From Undaria pinnatifida (taxonomy: Eukaryota > Sar > Phaeophyceae > Laminariales > Alariaceae), in contig JABAKD010000001.1 in NCBI GenBank assembly GCA_012845835.1, forward strand, positions 13,919,684-13,983,683: 64,000 nucleotides of DNA. Reading direction: 5' to 3'. Shown here piece by piece: positions 50,501 to 62,210 of this stretch. Position numbers and translations under genes: made by a program. Position 1 is the first letter of the stretch. Every line of letters begins with the position of its first letter. Below the pieces are notes generated by a model. It was not told the DNA's origin and did no database searches. It saw only the letters and a list, made by a program, of their open reading frames with translations.

Positions 50501-51619
50501 TATGCTGCATCCCTACAGTGTGGGAGGGCTCGTTCTTCAAGTTTAACCGTGAGCTTCAATTTATCCATTTATATTTCTCTTTTCCTACTTTTGTCTCCAC
50601 GACAATGTAGCGTTAACGCCGTTCCGAGGATAGACATCGGGGCCATCCATCCACAAAAAAAGCACTACTAGTACCTAGCTGTTCACCCATCGATATATAT
50701 TCAAAACACCCAGTCAGTGTCTGGGATCCGTGATGGCTGTTTTCAGCTAGATAGAAGAGAGAGAGATGCCAGCTCTGTAGTCCCACTCCACCTGTTAATG
50801 GGCGCGTGGTACGGTACTTTTGGGCCGAATGTTTTGTGACTCACGGGGTTCCTCATCAAACCACTAGTCTATACCAACCATTTTTTTTTTTTTTTTTTTT
50901 TGTCGTTCATTCCTTCTATTATTATCATTGCCCTTGCCCTTTTCCTATCTCCTTCTCCCTCCCCAGACGTAGTTCAGATCCGGGCGTCATCAAGCAGGCT
51001 CTTCTCCCTCCTGCCACACTACGGTTGTGCGCCTTCTTTTATTTCGCGGGCACATCCCAGCTAGTTCTTCCCTCGCCGGCTCTCGTCGAATTGTGCACCA
51101 TGTGGAGTAGGTTGGTACGTGTGGCGCCCCGGTAGTGGTGTAGGTGGAGGAGAAAGGTGGCGTAATAGCCGGTGATCGGTAAACTACGAACTACTAACTA
51201 AGGCGGGTGTGATAACCCGATTTACGTGCGTAGTGAAGCGTGATAGCTCAGGGGTGATAACCCGGAAATGGAGCGCGGAACTGTGGCGTGGTAGCCGGGA
51301 TGTAAATACACAGGCGTGGTAGCCGTGCAGTGGTGAAGGCGTGATAGCCCTTGCAATATAGATGGGGCGTGGTAGCCCTTGGCGTGGTAGCCGTAGAAGA
51401 GACACAGAGAAGACACAAGGTAGAGGCAAAAATAAAGGCGAAAAATAGAGTGATATTATTCAAGCACATAAAAACCCACAACACAAAATCCCGTTGTGGA
51501 GATCCATCCCACACATATACGAAACCCCCAAAATTCTCCGATCCATCTTTTCGACGGACCCTTGTTAGCAATCTGACAATGGAGTGAGTACGTCCAACAC
51601 ACTACCCCACCCCAACATC
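50501..51619. other. D-type repeat and gcgtgrtagcc repeats, no gene
   Basis: D-type copy 3 at 50935-51085 follows a 22-base T run at about 50880-50901. 51158-51400 carries about nine scattered copies of gcgtggtagcc or gcgtgatagccc, a degenerate minisatellite. Confidence 0.55.
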
Positions 51620-51903
51620 GACGCGTGCTACGATACAGATAGTACTTCTCTGTTTTTTTTTTAAATGTTTTTTCCTTGTCTGAACGACTGAGCTCCTCAA
51701 CCCAAATTTCGACGGAATAGTATTCTTGCCTGTCAAACGTTTTTCGTTGTGTACGTAGGCCATGGAGTGGTTCATCGGGTTAGGCTCACCGTATTTCCCA
51801 ATGTTGGGGTTTCGGATGAGGTGTACGCTACTACAGGGGCTCGTCCTCAAGGGAGTGAGTATCCTCAAAATTTAAGGGTGCACCCGTATCGTAGCACATG
51901 TAT
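51620..51903 (-). mobile_element. MITE-A copy, inverted
   Basis: Ends gacgcgtgctacgatacaga and gggtgcacccgtatcgtagc; the inside is in reverse order (aggccatggagtggttcatc). Confidence 0.65.
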
Positions 51904-51961
51904 GTGTCTGTCGTTGGCCTACCTTTTCGTATTTTTTCGTTTGTGTTTGTGGAATGCATGC

Positions 51962-52020
51962 CTAACGGCTTTAGAACAGGAAACCCGTTTTTGGGGACGA
52001 ATCAATTGGAATTACGCTCG
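51962..52020 (+). mobile_element. Element B, truncated
   Basis: acggctttagaacaggaaac, ccgtttttggggacgaatca and attggaattacgctcgg. A further piece appears at 52232-52300 (gttacaattagtatagggag). Confidence 0.55.
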
Positions 52021-52615
52021 GTAGCCAGCATCATCTAGAGAAATCACAATAGAGCCAGCGTATATCGCTTTTTGCGCCCACCCGAAATCACGAGATGGAG
52101 CATGACCGTTCTGACGAGCTCCTCTCACAGGACTGGCCAAGGGGTTTCGCAGGATCATTTTGGTTCTCTGATACACCACATGGTTCTGGAGATAGAGCTT
52201 GGTTCTCATTTTAGGCTCCGTTCCCATTTTTATGAAAACTCTGTTACAATTAGTATAGGGAGGGGTGTTGTGGCCCTGCATGGGCTAAGCCACTGGGCTG
52301 TTACTCAGGTCGCACGTTAGTGTTTCCTAAAACAGCGTAGAGCTTCTTTAGCGAGGAAACTCATTTTAATCAAGGTGCGCCCGCTTTTGTGGTCCCGTAG
52401 CATGTGCCCTTCCTTAGCGTTTAGTGTGCGTAAGGTATCTTGTACCATTACCCAAAAATCGGTCTCGTTACTAGTCGATTAACCGTTCTCGCCGCTGAAT
52501 GGAGTGAATCATGAGCGTTCTATCGTTACTCTTGAAAGTGAAAGCATACTTTCTCGCAGCTCAAGTGAATATTAATAGTGTAGTCGTTCGCGCTCTAAAG
52601 CTTCTCGTTAATTAC

Positions 52616-52878
52616 GATGCTTGCTGCGGTGGAGGCGCTATCATTTCAATCGCCGAAAGAGCACAATGACGGGGATCCCTTAGCCCAAAACCATTGGAAT
52701 TTGTCTCTCGCTTTGCCTCGTGTTTATTTTCGCTGATCAGGTATGATAGCAGTTGCTTCTCCGCATTATTATCAGTTGTTTTGTGTTCGGTACTATTGTT
52801 GTAGTAATGGTATGGAGTGCGTTATCAAGCAAGGAGCCTCACAAAAAAAACAGGCGAACCTCTACCGTGGCGTGTGCC
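52616..52878 (-). mobile_element. MITE-A copy, inverted
   Basis: Ends gatgcttgctgcggtggagg and cgaacctctaccgtggcgtg. Internal cttagcccaaaaccattgga. Confidence 0.65.
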
Positions 52879-53027
52879 TTAACTGGTGCCTTAAGTGGCG
52901 ATCAAGCGCCGTCGTTACTTTCCCGCTGTCCAAACGGTTCGAGACCTTTCTCGTTACGCAAGTTTTTCAGCAGCACAGACGGCCGGCAGGTGTCTCAGAC
53001 GGGTCACAAAGGACGGAGCGGATGCCT

Positions 53028-53444
53028 TCATGCAGAGGTGGACGACATGACGGGGAAAATGAGTAGAGCGGCGATGTAATACGCGACAGTTTGCAAGCCG
53101 TGACAACGGATTTTCGAAACAAACGTGCAGGGGGAGGGGGGTTCGGAGTCAAAAAGTAGTTGAGAACGTCTCGTCGAATACAATGGGCCGTCGACACGTA
53201 AGTCCGCGAAAGTTACCATCCTCGTCATTTCTGCGTTGCACGCAATATTCTGCCAAAACCGCACAAAAGTTTTGCACACGCGTTTAAACTGCCGCGATAC
53301 ACGGTAGGATAACGCACCGTGGCCTATCACACCCACTTGACATACAGGAGGCACGTTCAAGCTTTTCTTCCCCCGCAGGCCACCCAAGAAAATCATGGGC
53401 CCGAGCTGTAAAGCCATCTTCAGCGGTCTACGCCGTACGTGCAC
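53028..53444 (-). CDS. Unrecognised 138-codon open frame
   Basis: An uninterrupted minus-strand frame from ATG, with MALQLGPMIFLGGLRGKKSL near the start and a hydrophobic C-terminus VAYYIAALLIFPVMSS. Its length is above the local background but no domain is recognised. A partly overlapping plus-strand frame (52753-53079) is similarly open, so it may be chance. Confidence 0.2.
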   Translation of the reverse strand: MHVRRRPLKMALQLGPMIFLGGLRGKKSLNVPPVCQVGVIGHGALSYRVSRQFKRVCKTFVRFWQNIACNAEMTRMVTFADLRVDGPLYSTRRSQLLFDSEPPSPCTFVSKIRCHGLQTVAYYIAALLIFPVMSSTSA

Positions 53445-53539
53445 TGAAGTGCTGATTAGATGAGTTAAAGCCTAGATGATGGAGGACGGGATCGATAGTG
53501 CAGCTATCAGGGTCAACATATATTTATCATCATACGTTT

Positions 53540-53740
53540 TTGGGGGGATTCGGTCAGGAGTTTTTTTTCCTTCTCGGCCTCAATAGTATGCGATTCTCGG
53601 AACTGGAATTCTCGGCCAAACAGCTTCGTTCAAGCATCGTCTTCGGGGGGCGGCTCCTACGCCCCTCGTCTTGCCGTATCCGTTCCGCACCTGGTCGGGA
53701 TCGGGTGCGTGCGCTGAGCGAGACAAGCGAGAAGTAAGTG
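53540..53740 (+). repeat. Dispersed repeat E, copy 1
   Basis: Shares ttcggtcaggagtttt, tatgcgattctcggaactgg, cttcggggggcggctcc and gcgagacaagcgagaag with 61140-61345. The last piece is also at 55450-55495. Confidence 0.65.
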
Positions 53741-54054
53741 CGCGATGTTTTTGTATTTCGGGCGGTATACGTCCAAGCTATTCATGGATCTTGGCATATG
53801 CAGAGCTTGAACGAAAAAAACATACCTGATATGGGAAAACATATATTTCCAAGTTGGCATCATTTCCAAATTGTGGCTTCTTATTTCGTCCCCACCAAAC
53901 TTTTTTCCTGGTCATACCTCGAAGCGTTTGGCCTGTTGTTGTCGTACGACTGCTGTGTCGTTGCTTTTCGATATCGGATTTTACGGTGAAATGCCGTTGT
54001 TCGAGCGTTCGTTGTCTTCGAGGGGGGCCGTTCCTTACCCAACGACATCATTAC

Positions 54055-54240
54055 GCCCACTGTGTCCGTGCTGATTCTTCATCCTAGAGAGATACAACTT
54101 ACTATTAGTATGTGGTCACAGACTGTGAGACAGAGCAAACAAAACAATCGCGATTAATCAAAGAATAAAGCAATCGAAATGCTAGCGTACCGGGTACGAG
54201 AACACAAATAAACAAGCCAGACACCCCCCAAAAAAGAGAA
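54055..54240. repeat. Dispersed repeat F, copy 1
   Basis: cactgtgtccgtgctgattc, gtggtcacagact and gagaaaataaacacg are also found at 60685-60850 as cagtgtccgtgctcatgc, gtggtcacaaact and gagaaaataacaaatg. Confidence 0.5.
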
Positions 54241-54344
54241 AATAAACACGACGAATGGAGTGGTCGCGTTTAAAAACCGAAGTAGTAGGAGAAACAATGT
54301 TTGTCAGTATTTTTCATCGCCGCTCTAAAGAGTCGTACCATATA

Positions 54345-54778
54345 TATATATTATAAAAATTAAAATACACTCCAGCTGTGAGATCGAAGATTCCGTCGAA
54401 ACTCATCTTTGCAAGCTGTGTGTGATACTCCGATCGCGCGCATTACGAGTTGTGTGTCCTCATTAAGGATATAGGTCGGCGACTCCCCTTACAACTACAG
54501 TGTAGCTATCAGGGTCAACAGGATGATTTTAGTCAGTCTGTGCGCGGAAACTATAAAACCCGTTTCTGAGGGGGACAAAATCTGACAGCTGTGAAGGGAA
54601 AAGGGGGCCTGGTTTTGATCAAAAGCGAGCGGGTTTGGAGGGGGGCGGGGGGGGGGGGGGGGGGGAGGGGCAATTTGTGCATGTAAGCTATAAATCCTTT
54701 CGAGGGGATAAATCTGACGGTTTTGGCACCAGTATATTATTGGGGGCGGGGGGAGGGGGGGGGGGGGGGTTGGGCGGG

Positions 54779-54810
<32 letters not shown>

Positions 54811-55245
54811 AGCTCAATATGTACCTGGAAACTATACAATATTTTGAGGGGATAAATGTGACATTTTTGGAAATATTACATCAGTTTATAATGTATATCC
54901 TGGGGTAATTAGTACAATCAGTGAGTAAAGAGAGGGTGGAGTGTTCGAGGGGGTGGGGTTGGGATGGGTTGGGGGGGGAGGGTGGGGGGTGGGGGGGGCG
55001 GGGGCGTGGGGGCGGGGGGGTGGGGGCGGGGGGGGGGGGGGGCGGGGGGGGGGGGGGGGCGGCTTTAGGTGAGGGGTTTGTTATACGTGTGGTGCTAGGT
55101 CTAGGCGAAGGTGCGGGTGATGGGGAAGAAGGGGGCGTTCGAGGCGGGGGGGGGGGGGAACACAGCGGCATGGATGGCTCTCGAAAGATAATGAGGTGAT
55201 ATCCTGTGCGTGAAGTGTATATATATTGGTCCACGATCAACGATC
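54345..55245 (+). mobile_element. Lone copy of the long-arm element
   Basis: Starts ttataaaaattaaaatacac and continues ctgtgagatcgaagattccg, cggcgactccccttac and gtcagtctgtgcgcggaaac, matching the left arm at 46370-46960. It ends near gaaagataatgaggtgatat. It contains several G runs, one of about 26 bases near 54785-54810. No opposite arm was found in the window. Confidence 0.7.
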
Positions 55246-56430
55246 CGTCTTTCAGCACCAACCACACATAATAAATATCCCATGCTAGTTCCATTTACAT
55301 TTATCCCGACAGACGAAACGTGGATGCACTTCTAACGGCAGGTGTTGTTATATCAAGATAGATAGTAGTGTTTCGAACGCCTTGTTATGTGGTTGAAAGA
55401 ATTGCGCTGGCTACTGACTGTTATTGTCCCTGGTCACTCCGTTCGACACCTCGACGTGAACGCGGACGGATGCTGAGCGAGACAAGCGAGAAGCGCGCAA
55501 AATTTTGTGTTTCTTGAACGGTACTCTCCAGTTATGCTTCGGATTTTGATGTATGGAGAGGTTGATAATATAAAAATTGGGAAGAAGATATTATTTCCAA
55601 ATTGGCGTCATATTTTGTCCCAACACAAACATTTACTACTGAAAAAATCCCCATGGTACCGCGGTGGGTATTACAGCAGTAGTGCACTTATTTATTGAAT
55701 TTCGGTAGGTACACGTACATAGATGGATATGGACGTGGCAAGCGCACGCATGACTAAAACGAGGAGGAGGTAGTAGTGATTACGATTACTGCCCCAGAAA
55801 AAGCCACACATCAGCATTGCGAGTGGCTGCGTCCCTGGGACCTCGAGGGTGGTGTTGTACGAGTTGGGGCAAACCGACATGGTTTGTACTCTCGTGCAAG
55901 TATTACAATAGGTACGTACGAGTAGAGCACACACAGCGATGCTCTATTACACACAACATGCTTCTTGTCTGTGACATATTTTATGGCATGGGGGAAGGGT
56001 GTACCAAAAAACAGGGAATGCATTCTCGACACAAAAAACAAGGAAGGGGGAAAATAATCGTTCCTCCTGTTGTTAATCTGCGCCACGCAAAGGTCGTAGT
56101 AAGTAGACAGTATCCACGGAAGAAACCAGTGAGTAGCATGATTTCGTCCCGGTATCGCATCGTTTGGTGTTTTCTTCCCCGAGAAGACTCTTTGGAGAAA
56201 TACAGGCGGTGTGTGGATGGCATGCTTAGTTGTTGCTGTGGTCCCTGACTCCGTTGCTGTACGATACCCAAGCAAGTTGCACCGATCGACTCGATCTGGA
56301 CCGACTGCTTGCTATATTTTTTGCAATTGGTCCATGTACAACTTCTCTAACCACAGACCGGTATGAGATGATAGTCATTGACATTGCTGAACTTGTTAGT
56401 GAGTGGTGGTTTCCTCTATCCGCGAACCCC
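55246..56430. other. No gene recognised
   Basis: Contains an E-type fragment (55433-55500). Overlapping frames on both strands at 55811-56275 are shadows of each other without domains. Confidence 0.4.
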
Positions 56431-57640
56431 GGCCGAGCCCATCAATCGAAGGTTGGGTTACACTGTGCGGGGTGGTATTGAGGCAGGGGGTCAAATGAAA
56501 TGTCCGCGTACCGCAAGGTTGGGGTATGAATAAAAATTCAGCAGGAGTAGCGCGAGTTGCCCCTTTTTCTTCTAGCTGAAAATACCTTCAAGGGTTTCTG
56601 AACCGGGGTTGGACCCTGTTCTGTGATGCTGGCGTAGTATACGAACCTCAGCTAGCTAAGGCTTCCACACCGTGCGGTGTGGTGTCGACCCGGGAGAAAT
56701 CGGTTTTCGTCCCCGATTTGTTGGAGATGATGGGATATGGAAGGATTTCTGGGACGGCGGTTGGAGCCCTATCCTGATCGGGTGCGTCGGAACGTCCCCC
56801 GCCCGTTCACTGGTCTATCTCTTCCCCGGGTGTCCCTGGGTCTACGAGCGGCACAGCCACTCAACGATAAGCCGATATGAATAATAATAAATGATTGTCG
56901 CACCATCGTGCGGGGCTGTGTCGACCCGCGGGAGAAATCGGTTATCGTCCCCGGTTTGTCACGATTTCTGAAACGGGCACATGACTCTGTATCCTCCTAT
57001 GATGGCGTTGCCCTTAGTTCGAGCCCCAGCCAATCAACGGTAAGCGAATATGGTTGGGGTTTCACGTCGTGCGGAGTGGTGTCGACACGGGAGGTCATCG
57101 TTATTGTTCCCGCGTTTTAGGAGCAGTAGAGATTTGGGGGATTCATGAATCGGGGATGGGACCCTATCTTCCCCGTGTGCGACGGAAATGCCCGCCACTG
57201 ATGGGCCTCTTTACCCACCTAGTACGGCGCTGTGAAGTTCGAGCCAATCACCGATTAGCCAACGGGATTGTTTTGTTTTACCGTCCGTGCAGGGTGGTGT
57301 CGCCCCGAGAAAGCTCGGTTTGCTTCCCCAGTTGATGCAAGTTTTAGAAATGTGGAACTACCTCTGGACCAGGGATGGGACCGTATATCCTCCCGAGGTG
57401 CATCTGGCTTAGCACACGAACCATGGCCAATAAGAAAATCGGCCGGTCGGTGGGGTTGGGATTTCCACACCGCGCGGGGAGGTATCAACTCGAATGATAT
57501 CCGTGTTCGTCCCCGTGTTGTCGGAGTTGTAGATGTGTGGATTAATTCCGATTGCGGCATGTGACCCTATCGTGCTCGGGTGACGCCTACTTTATGTATG
57601 AATCCTGGCCAATGAGCGATCAGATAAAATTGCATACTTT
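56430..57640. repeat. Array of ~200-bp tandem repeats
   Basis: About six diverged units. Each contains a cacaccg.gcgg.gtggt motif, a gtcgacccgggagaaatcgg version, tcgtccccg.tttgt, gatgggaccctat and a closing gagcc..gccaatcaacgat. The gttcgagcc..gccaatca word contains a pol III B-box-like GTTCGA string, so a SINE-derived satellite is possible. Confidence 0.75.
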
Positions 57641-57689
57641 ATTTTCATCTATGAAAACTCGAGTCTGAAAATATTTGCTGTCAAAATCG

Positions 57690-58026
57690 TAAGCGCTGCA
57701 GTCGCGTTCTGTATCTGCAAGAAATGAACGATCTACACAGCTAGCAGCAAGCAGCAGCATTGCAATAGCATTCGAGGAGTGGAATGACGACGGCAGCCAT
57801 AATCATACCACTACTGTGTTTCGCGCCTGGAACAACGTCAGCACGTCTCTCCACGATCAGACAACAAACAGACAGTCGATCTGGGAGGCTCGGATCGAGG
57901 TTATACTATTATATCATGAATTATATATTTCAGAAGCTGGCTCAGTGCGCGCCTCTCAGTGGCTACGAATAGAACACGCAGCGGACATGGTCAGTCACCT
58001 TACTGGCCCCGGATGTTTGATTGAGT
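57690..58026 (+). CDS. Unrecognised open segment, possible terminal exon
   Basis: About 110 codons open after a gcgctgcag acceptor-like site up to a TAA. It contains AIAFEEWNDDGSHNHTTTVF, TTNRQSIWEARIEVILLYHE and RIEHAADMVSHLTGPGCLIE. The composition looks protein-like but no domain, start codon or partner exon was found. Confidence 0.2.
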
Positions 58027-58224
58027 AAGAATATCATAAGAAACGCACTGGACACGTTTTGTCGACAGACGAAAGGGTCAGTCGGCGTGGGCTCGGATTT
58101 ATCCGATCGAAATACGTATGGTGAATGAAGCTCGGAATCGGATTCAATTAATAACCGGTAGCTATTAATAGTATTAATAGTACATTGTTATAATTGTTAG
58201 TCTGTATCGAACTCTTGGCTTTTT

Positions 58225-58400
58225 TTTTTTATCCTCCGGCGGATGGGGAAAAATAAAGCTTTAGCTCACCAAACTTCCACGTATTTTCATACGCGTCGTG
58301 TGTCGATTTAACTCAGTTGCTTTCGCAGCCCAACGCTAGCTGGCGCACCCTTCGGGTCCCATTGTAGGCATAGCGTAAGCTGTCCCTATCAGTGGTCTTC
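58225..58400 (+). repeat. Element L, uninterrupted copy
   Basis: tcctccggcggatggggaaa, aataaagctttagctcacca and cgctagctggcgcacccttc match 12735-12960, where element B is inserted. Confidence 0.65.
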
Positions 58401-59139
58401 GTTACAACCCCGGCAGCGCAAGCTGCCGCTGTATACGGATGCGTGTGTATGTCGACCCGGCCTGTCCCCTGAGGGTCAGTTTCGGTGGAGATAGCCACCC
58501 GGAATGTCATCTTTCCGGGTAGTGTGGGACTTGCGCAAGCTCACCCACTAACAAAACCCCTGGCCATGGGAGATGGCCTTCCGCCGGACTTGGTCCAGTT
58601 ACGGTCCACCCTACCCATTCGGGCGTTGGTCCTCGGAACTCTTGGCAATACCTTACATACTGTACGCGCAGACTATGATGATTGTGTGTGGTGACCTTTT
58701 TTACTTTAATTTACCAAGTATTGAATCGAACAATTTGAAGTGCTGCCCTGCCCTACCCCAAGCATGGGTGGCGGAGAATGCCGGCACCCAGGCGGAGCCC
58801 TTGTACATACATACATACATACATTCGCACTGCTGCGCATTGATGGGGATGGAAAATAACATCATCAAGGTAACATCGCATTCCTCTGCGATCTCCCTGA
58901 TGGAGACGGCGGACAACATCGCATCTATCTGTCATCTCCTTCGTAACTATATTGTTGTTGTTGTCTCACATTATCTCTTGTTAAACATCTAGAGTCCGTG
59001 GTCACACAAGGGTGCTGGAGCCCTAGGAACATCCGAAAAACAAATTGAAATGAAAAATTCGGCCGGGAAATTCTACGCTTTCCCGCCTACAAACGCACGA
59101 TACGAAGAAGGCGCACAAGTGAAATAATCCAATGACCAA

Positions 59140-59396
59140 GGCTACGGTAGGGGGGGTACCCCCATTTTCACTGGTGTGTTTGAGCCACTCGCACGAGTAG
59201 CTCTGTACCCTACGGATGAAGATGATTTAGAAACTTGGTTTGCCGCAGCTTAGGTCATCTTTGCATTGCGGATTGATTTTGTCAATGTAAAACATAAAGA
59301 AAACGTAAGATTGAACAGGAACAAAGGGGTTACTCGCGCGAGTGACCCCTAGCCACTGATATAAAAGGCCCAAAAGGGGACCCCCCTACCGTAGCC
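59140..59396. mobile_element. MITE-I with terminal inverted repeats
   Basis: 257 bp. Starts ggctacggtagggggggtac and ends ggacccccctaccgtagcc. Inner inverted words are cactcgcacgagtagct and ttactcgcgcgagtgacc. Related ends occur at 10336, 45120-45415 and 7995-8100. Confidence 0.75.
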
Positions 59397-60104
59397 TGGG
59401 TCCAATGTGCAAACTGAACTCACATGGCCGCAGGTATCCACTGAACTACGGCATAGAGTCATCCCGTTCCCACAACTAGCCAACCCGTTGCTATAAACTA
59501 CAGCGGTTGGGCTGCCTGCACCGTACGAACCGCAGGGTAATCGTGAGCACAGACAAATGCGTCTGCTGTCTGGAGTGCTGTCAGAGTGACGAGCCGTGGG
59601 CATGCGTGAAATATTTTTTTTTCTGAGCACCCCTTCGAATCCTCCTGCGTCTCCTCTTCTTCCGAGCATCCGATTTCCTCCCTTCCACTCTCTGTTTTTC
59701 CCAGACCGAGTATTTCCCCCTCTCCGCCTCCCTTCGCCCAGCCCGGTTTTTGCCCAAGTGCCAACGTGAAGGGGGCAGAAGTCCCGACACGCCACGTCCA
59801 TCTCCTTCTCGACTTTGATTCTTACTCACGTGAGTTCGATCCTCTCTCCCCTGTTCGATACGAGCCCCACGCTTTCATCGGCGGTGATGCGACACAACGT
59901 CTGCAGGCGAGGTTGCTGCGTTAAACAATTCCGCGAGGATTTTTTTTGCCTTGTCGCTGGCTGTCACCGCTGGCCCGGCCTTACCCGAGCGCTAGTTCAG
60001 CGCACGAGTACGGTTGACGCCACACACCCCCTCAGGGGCTCTGGCACGTTTTGGGGAAGCCTCAGGCCCGAGCACCACCCCAGTCGGGGAGCAGCCGAGG
60101 GGAG
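59397..60104. other. No supported gene
   Basis: Open frames of 80-150 codons on both strands (for example 59349-59801 minus and 59815-60216 plus) overlap. None shows a domain. Confidence 0.35.
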
Positions 60105-60182
60105 GAAGGAGTGTGCAGTGAAGGAGTGTGCAGTGAAGGAGTGTGCAGTGAAGGAGTGTGCTGTGAAGGAGTGTGCAGTGAA
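60105..60182. repeat. 15-bp tandem repeat
   Basis: Five units of gtgaaggagtgtgca with one substitution. In frame it reads KECAV repeated on the plus strand. Confidence 0.9.
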
Positions 60183-60904
60183 ATATATACCGTACACTGA
60201 CGACTGCATACGATGAACAACATCGCCATCTACCTGTCATATCCTTGGTCGCCATACATGGACTCCACAAGGGTTACATATTATTCGCATTAAGCCCACT
60301 ATCAGAGACGGAGACGATGGATAACATCGCAGGTTAACCCTTTTGAAGCCCAGGCATAGCGACCAAGGAGATGACAGATACGACCGTCTCCGTCAGTCTG
60401 AAGCAGTGCGTAGGAATATTCGGAATATTTCCTTGGGATGGTCACGTCGTGCACCTTACTGTTTTTTAATGAGTTTCAGACACGAAACGTATGTATGACA
60501 TCAGCAATCATCAATCACCAATACCTAACGAGCCCGACTTTGGGTTCGAATGGCCGATGCTGTGAAGTTTAAACGTCACATGCTATTAATACATATAATG
60601 TCATGTAGAACGTACTATCGGCCATTTTTTTGTACTCTGTTCTGTGTCCACCAATAAATCAATCTACACCCAGCACAACAACCACAGTGTCCGTGCTCAT
60701 GCCTCATAGAGACGAGAGCTCTCTCTGTGGTCACAAACTACGCGGCAGATAGATAGCATTGCAAATATTTGACGCAGCAGGGTGATTTGGCCGTGTCATG
60801 CCAACCGCAATGAGTACACGAGGCAAAAAGGAGAAAATAACAAATGTGCAAGCCAGCACACAAGGTAGCTAACACCAAGACCTTTTGTCTCTTTCATTAT
60901 ACCC

Positions 60905-61040
60905 GTTCCCCCCCCCGTTTATTATCCTTGCACTACTCTTGTGCCCCCTCCCAGTAGTAACCAAGATTCGGGGTCACATAGAGCGGGCCTCCTCCCCCCT
61001 CCCCACTACGGTACTTCGTTTTTATCGCGACAATAAATCG
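60905..61040 (+). repeat. Dispersed repeat D, copy 4
   Basis: gagcgggcctcctcccc then ccccactacggtacttcgt and tttttatcgcgac, as in 2040-2110. Confidence 0.5.
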
Positions 61041-61139
61041 GTATTTTCTTCTCTCGTCGACACGCGTCGTTTTGAGACTATCTGCAGCAATACATACATA
61101 TAACATAAATCATACTGATAAATGAAATCATTCCTTGGT

Positions 61140-61345
61140 GTCAGGGATTGGGTCAGGAGTTTTCTTTTGTCTCGGCCGAAGCATGCGATTGGCGGAACTG
61201 GAATTGTCAGTCGAATAGCTTCGTTCGAACGCCGCCTTCGGGGGGCGGCTCCAACGCCCCTCGCCCTGCCGTGTCCGTTCCGCACATCGACGTGAACGCG
61301 GACGGATGCCGAGCAAGACAAGCGAGAAGTTGCAAAAATACCGCA
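61140..61345 (+). repeat. Dispersed repeat E, copy 2
   Basis: gattgggtcaggagttttc, catgcgattggcggaactgg, cttcggggggcggctccaac and agcaagacaagcgagaag, as in 53540-53740. Confidence 0.65.
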
Positions 61346-62210
61346 TGTCGAGGAGGAGTTTCGGAGATTTTGGTTGAATCTTGTATGTCTGCAACGCCTG
61401 GACAATTTACAAACTTGGCATAATTTCCAAACGGTACTTGATAATGTCTGGAATTGTGCGGTGGCATACTCTCGAGCGTTAGTTTCTTTGCTGCACTATT
61501 TTACTAGTTCGTTTGGTTTCTTGCTCGGCCTTTATTGTATTTGTTTCTTCTACTCGTTTTGCCAGTTGGAAATTCAACTTTTTAGTGTGGGTTCAGGGAA
61601 AACGTGACATAAATTACCGACGATATCCAACAACTTCGTGATACAAATCACCGACGGCAAGACGTTTCGCGACGAAATAACTCCCAAATCATGATATTTC
61701 CGCGTAAAAGAACCTCGAGACAAAACCAAGCAGGTAGAGCCGTCTCTTCGGCCTTTGGCCCTGGCTTTAGCACGGCCGCCGACACTCCAGGCAGCCTCTG
61801 CTGTAGGCATGAACGAGTGCGGTTGATTCGCAGCGAACTATGCCGCTGAGCTCGCTTCTATGTGGTCATTGTCCATGCCATTTCATGTCACCTTCCTTCT
61901 GTTTTGAGCTCGTCGTCGTACGGTTGAGGTACGAGGAAACCCGTACGTACTGGGTGAGAACAGCAGTATGTACGACGAGCATGAACGCCAACTGACGACA
62001 TTGGCAAACACACAACAGCAGGTGTAGCAGCAGGAGCCGAAGGGCCAAACTTCTAGCACATACTGCAGCAACTAGTAGCAACCAGAACCACAGCAGATAG
62101 CTCAAAGTGCAGTACGAGTGCCGTTGGCAAGTTCAGTCGTACACGCATCACTCTGTCCAACATACAACAACAGTTTTTTGTTCATATTGATGAAAAAAAT
62201 ATTACATTCC

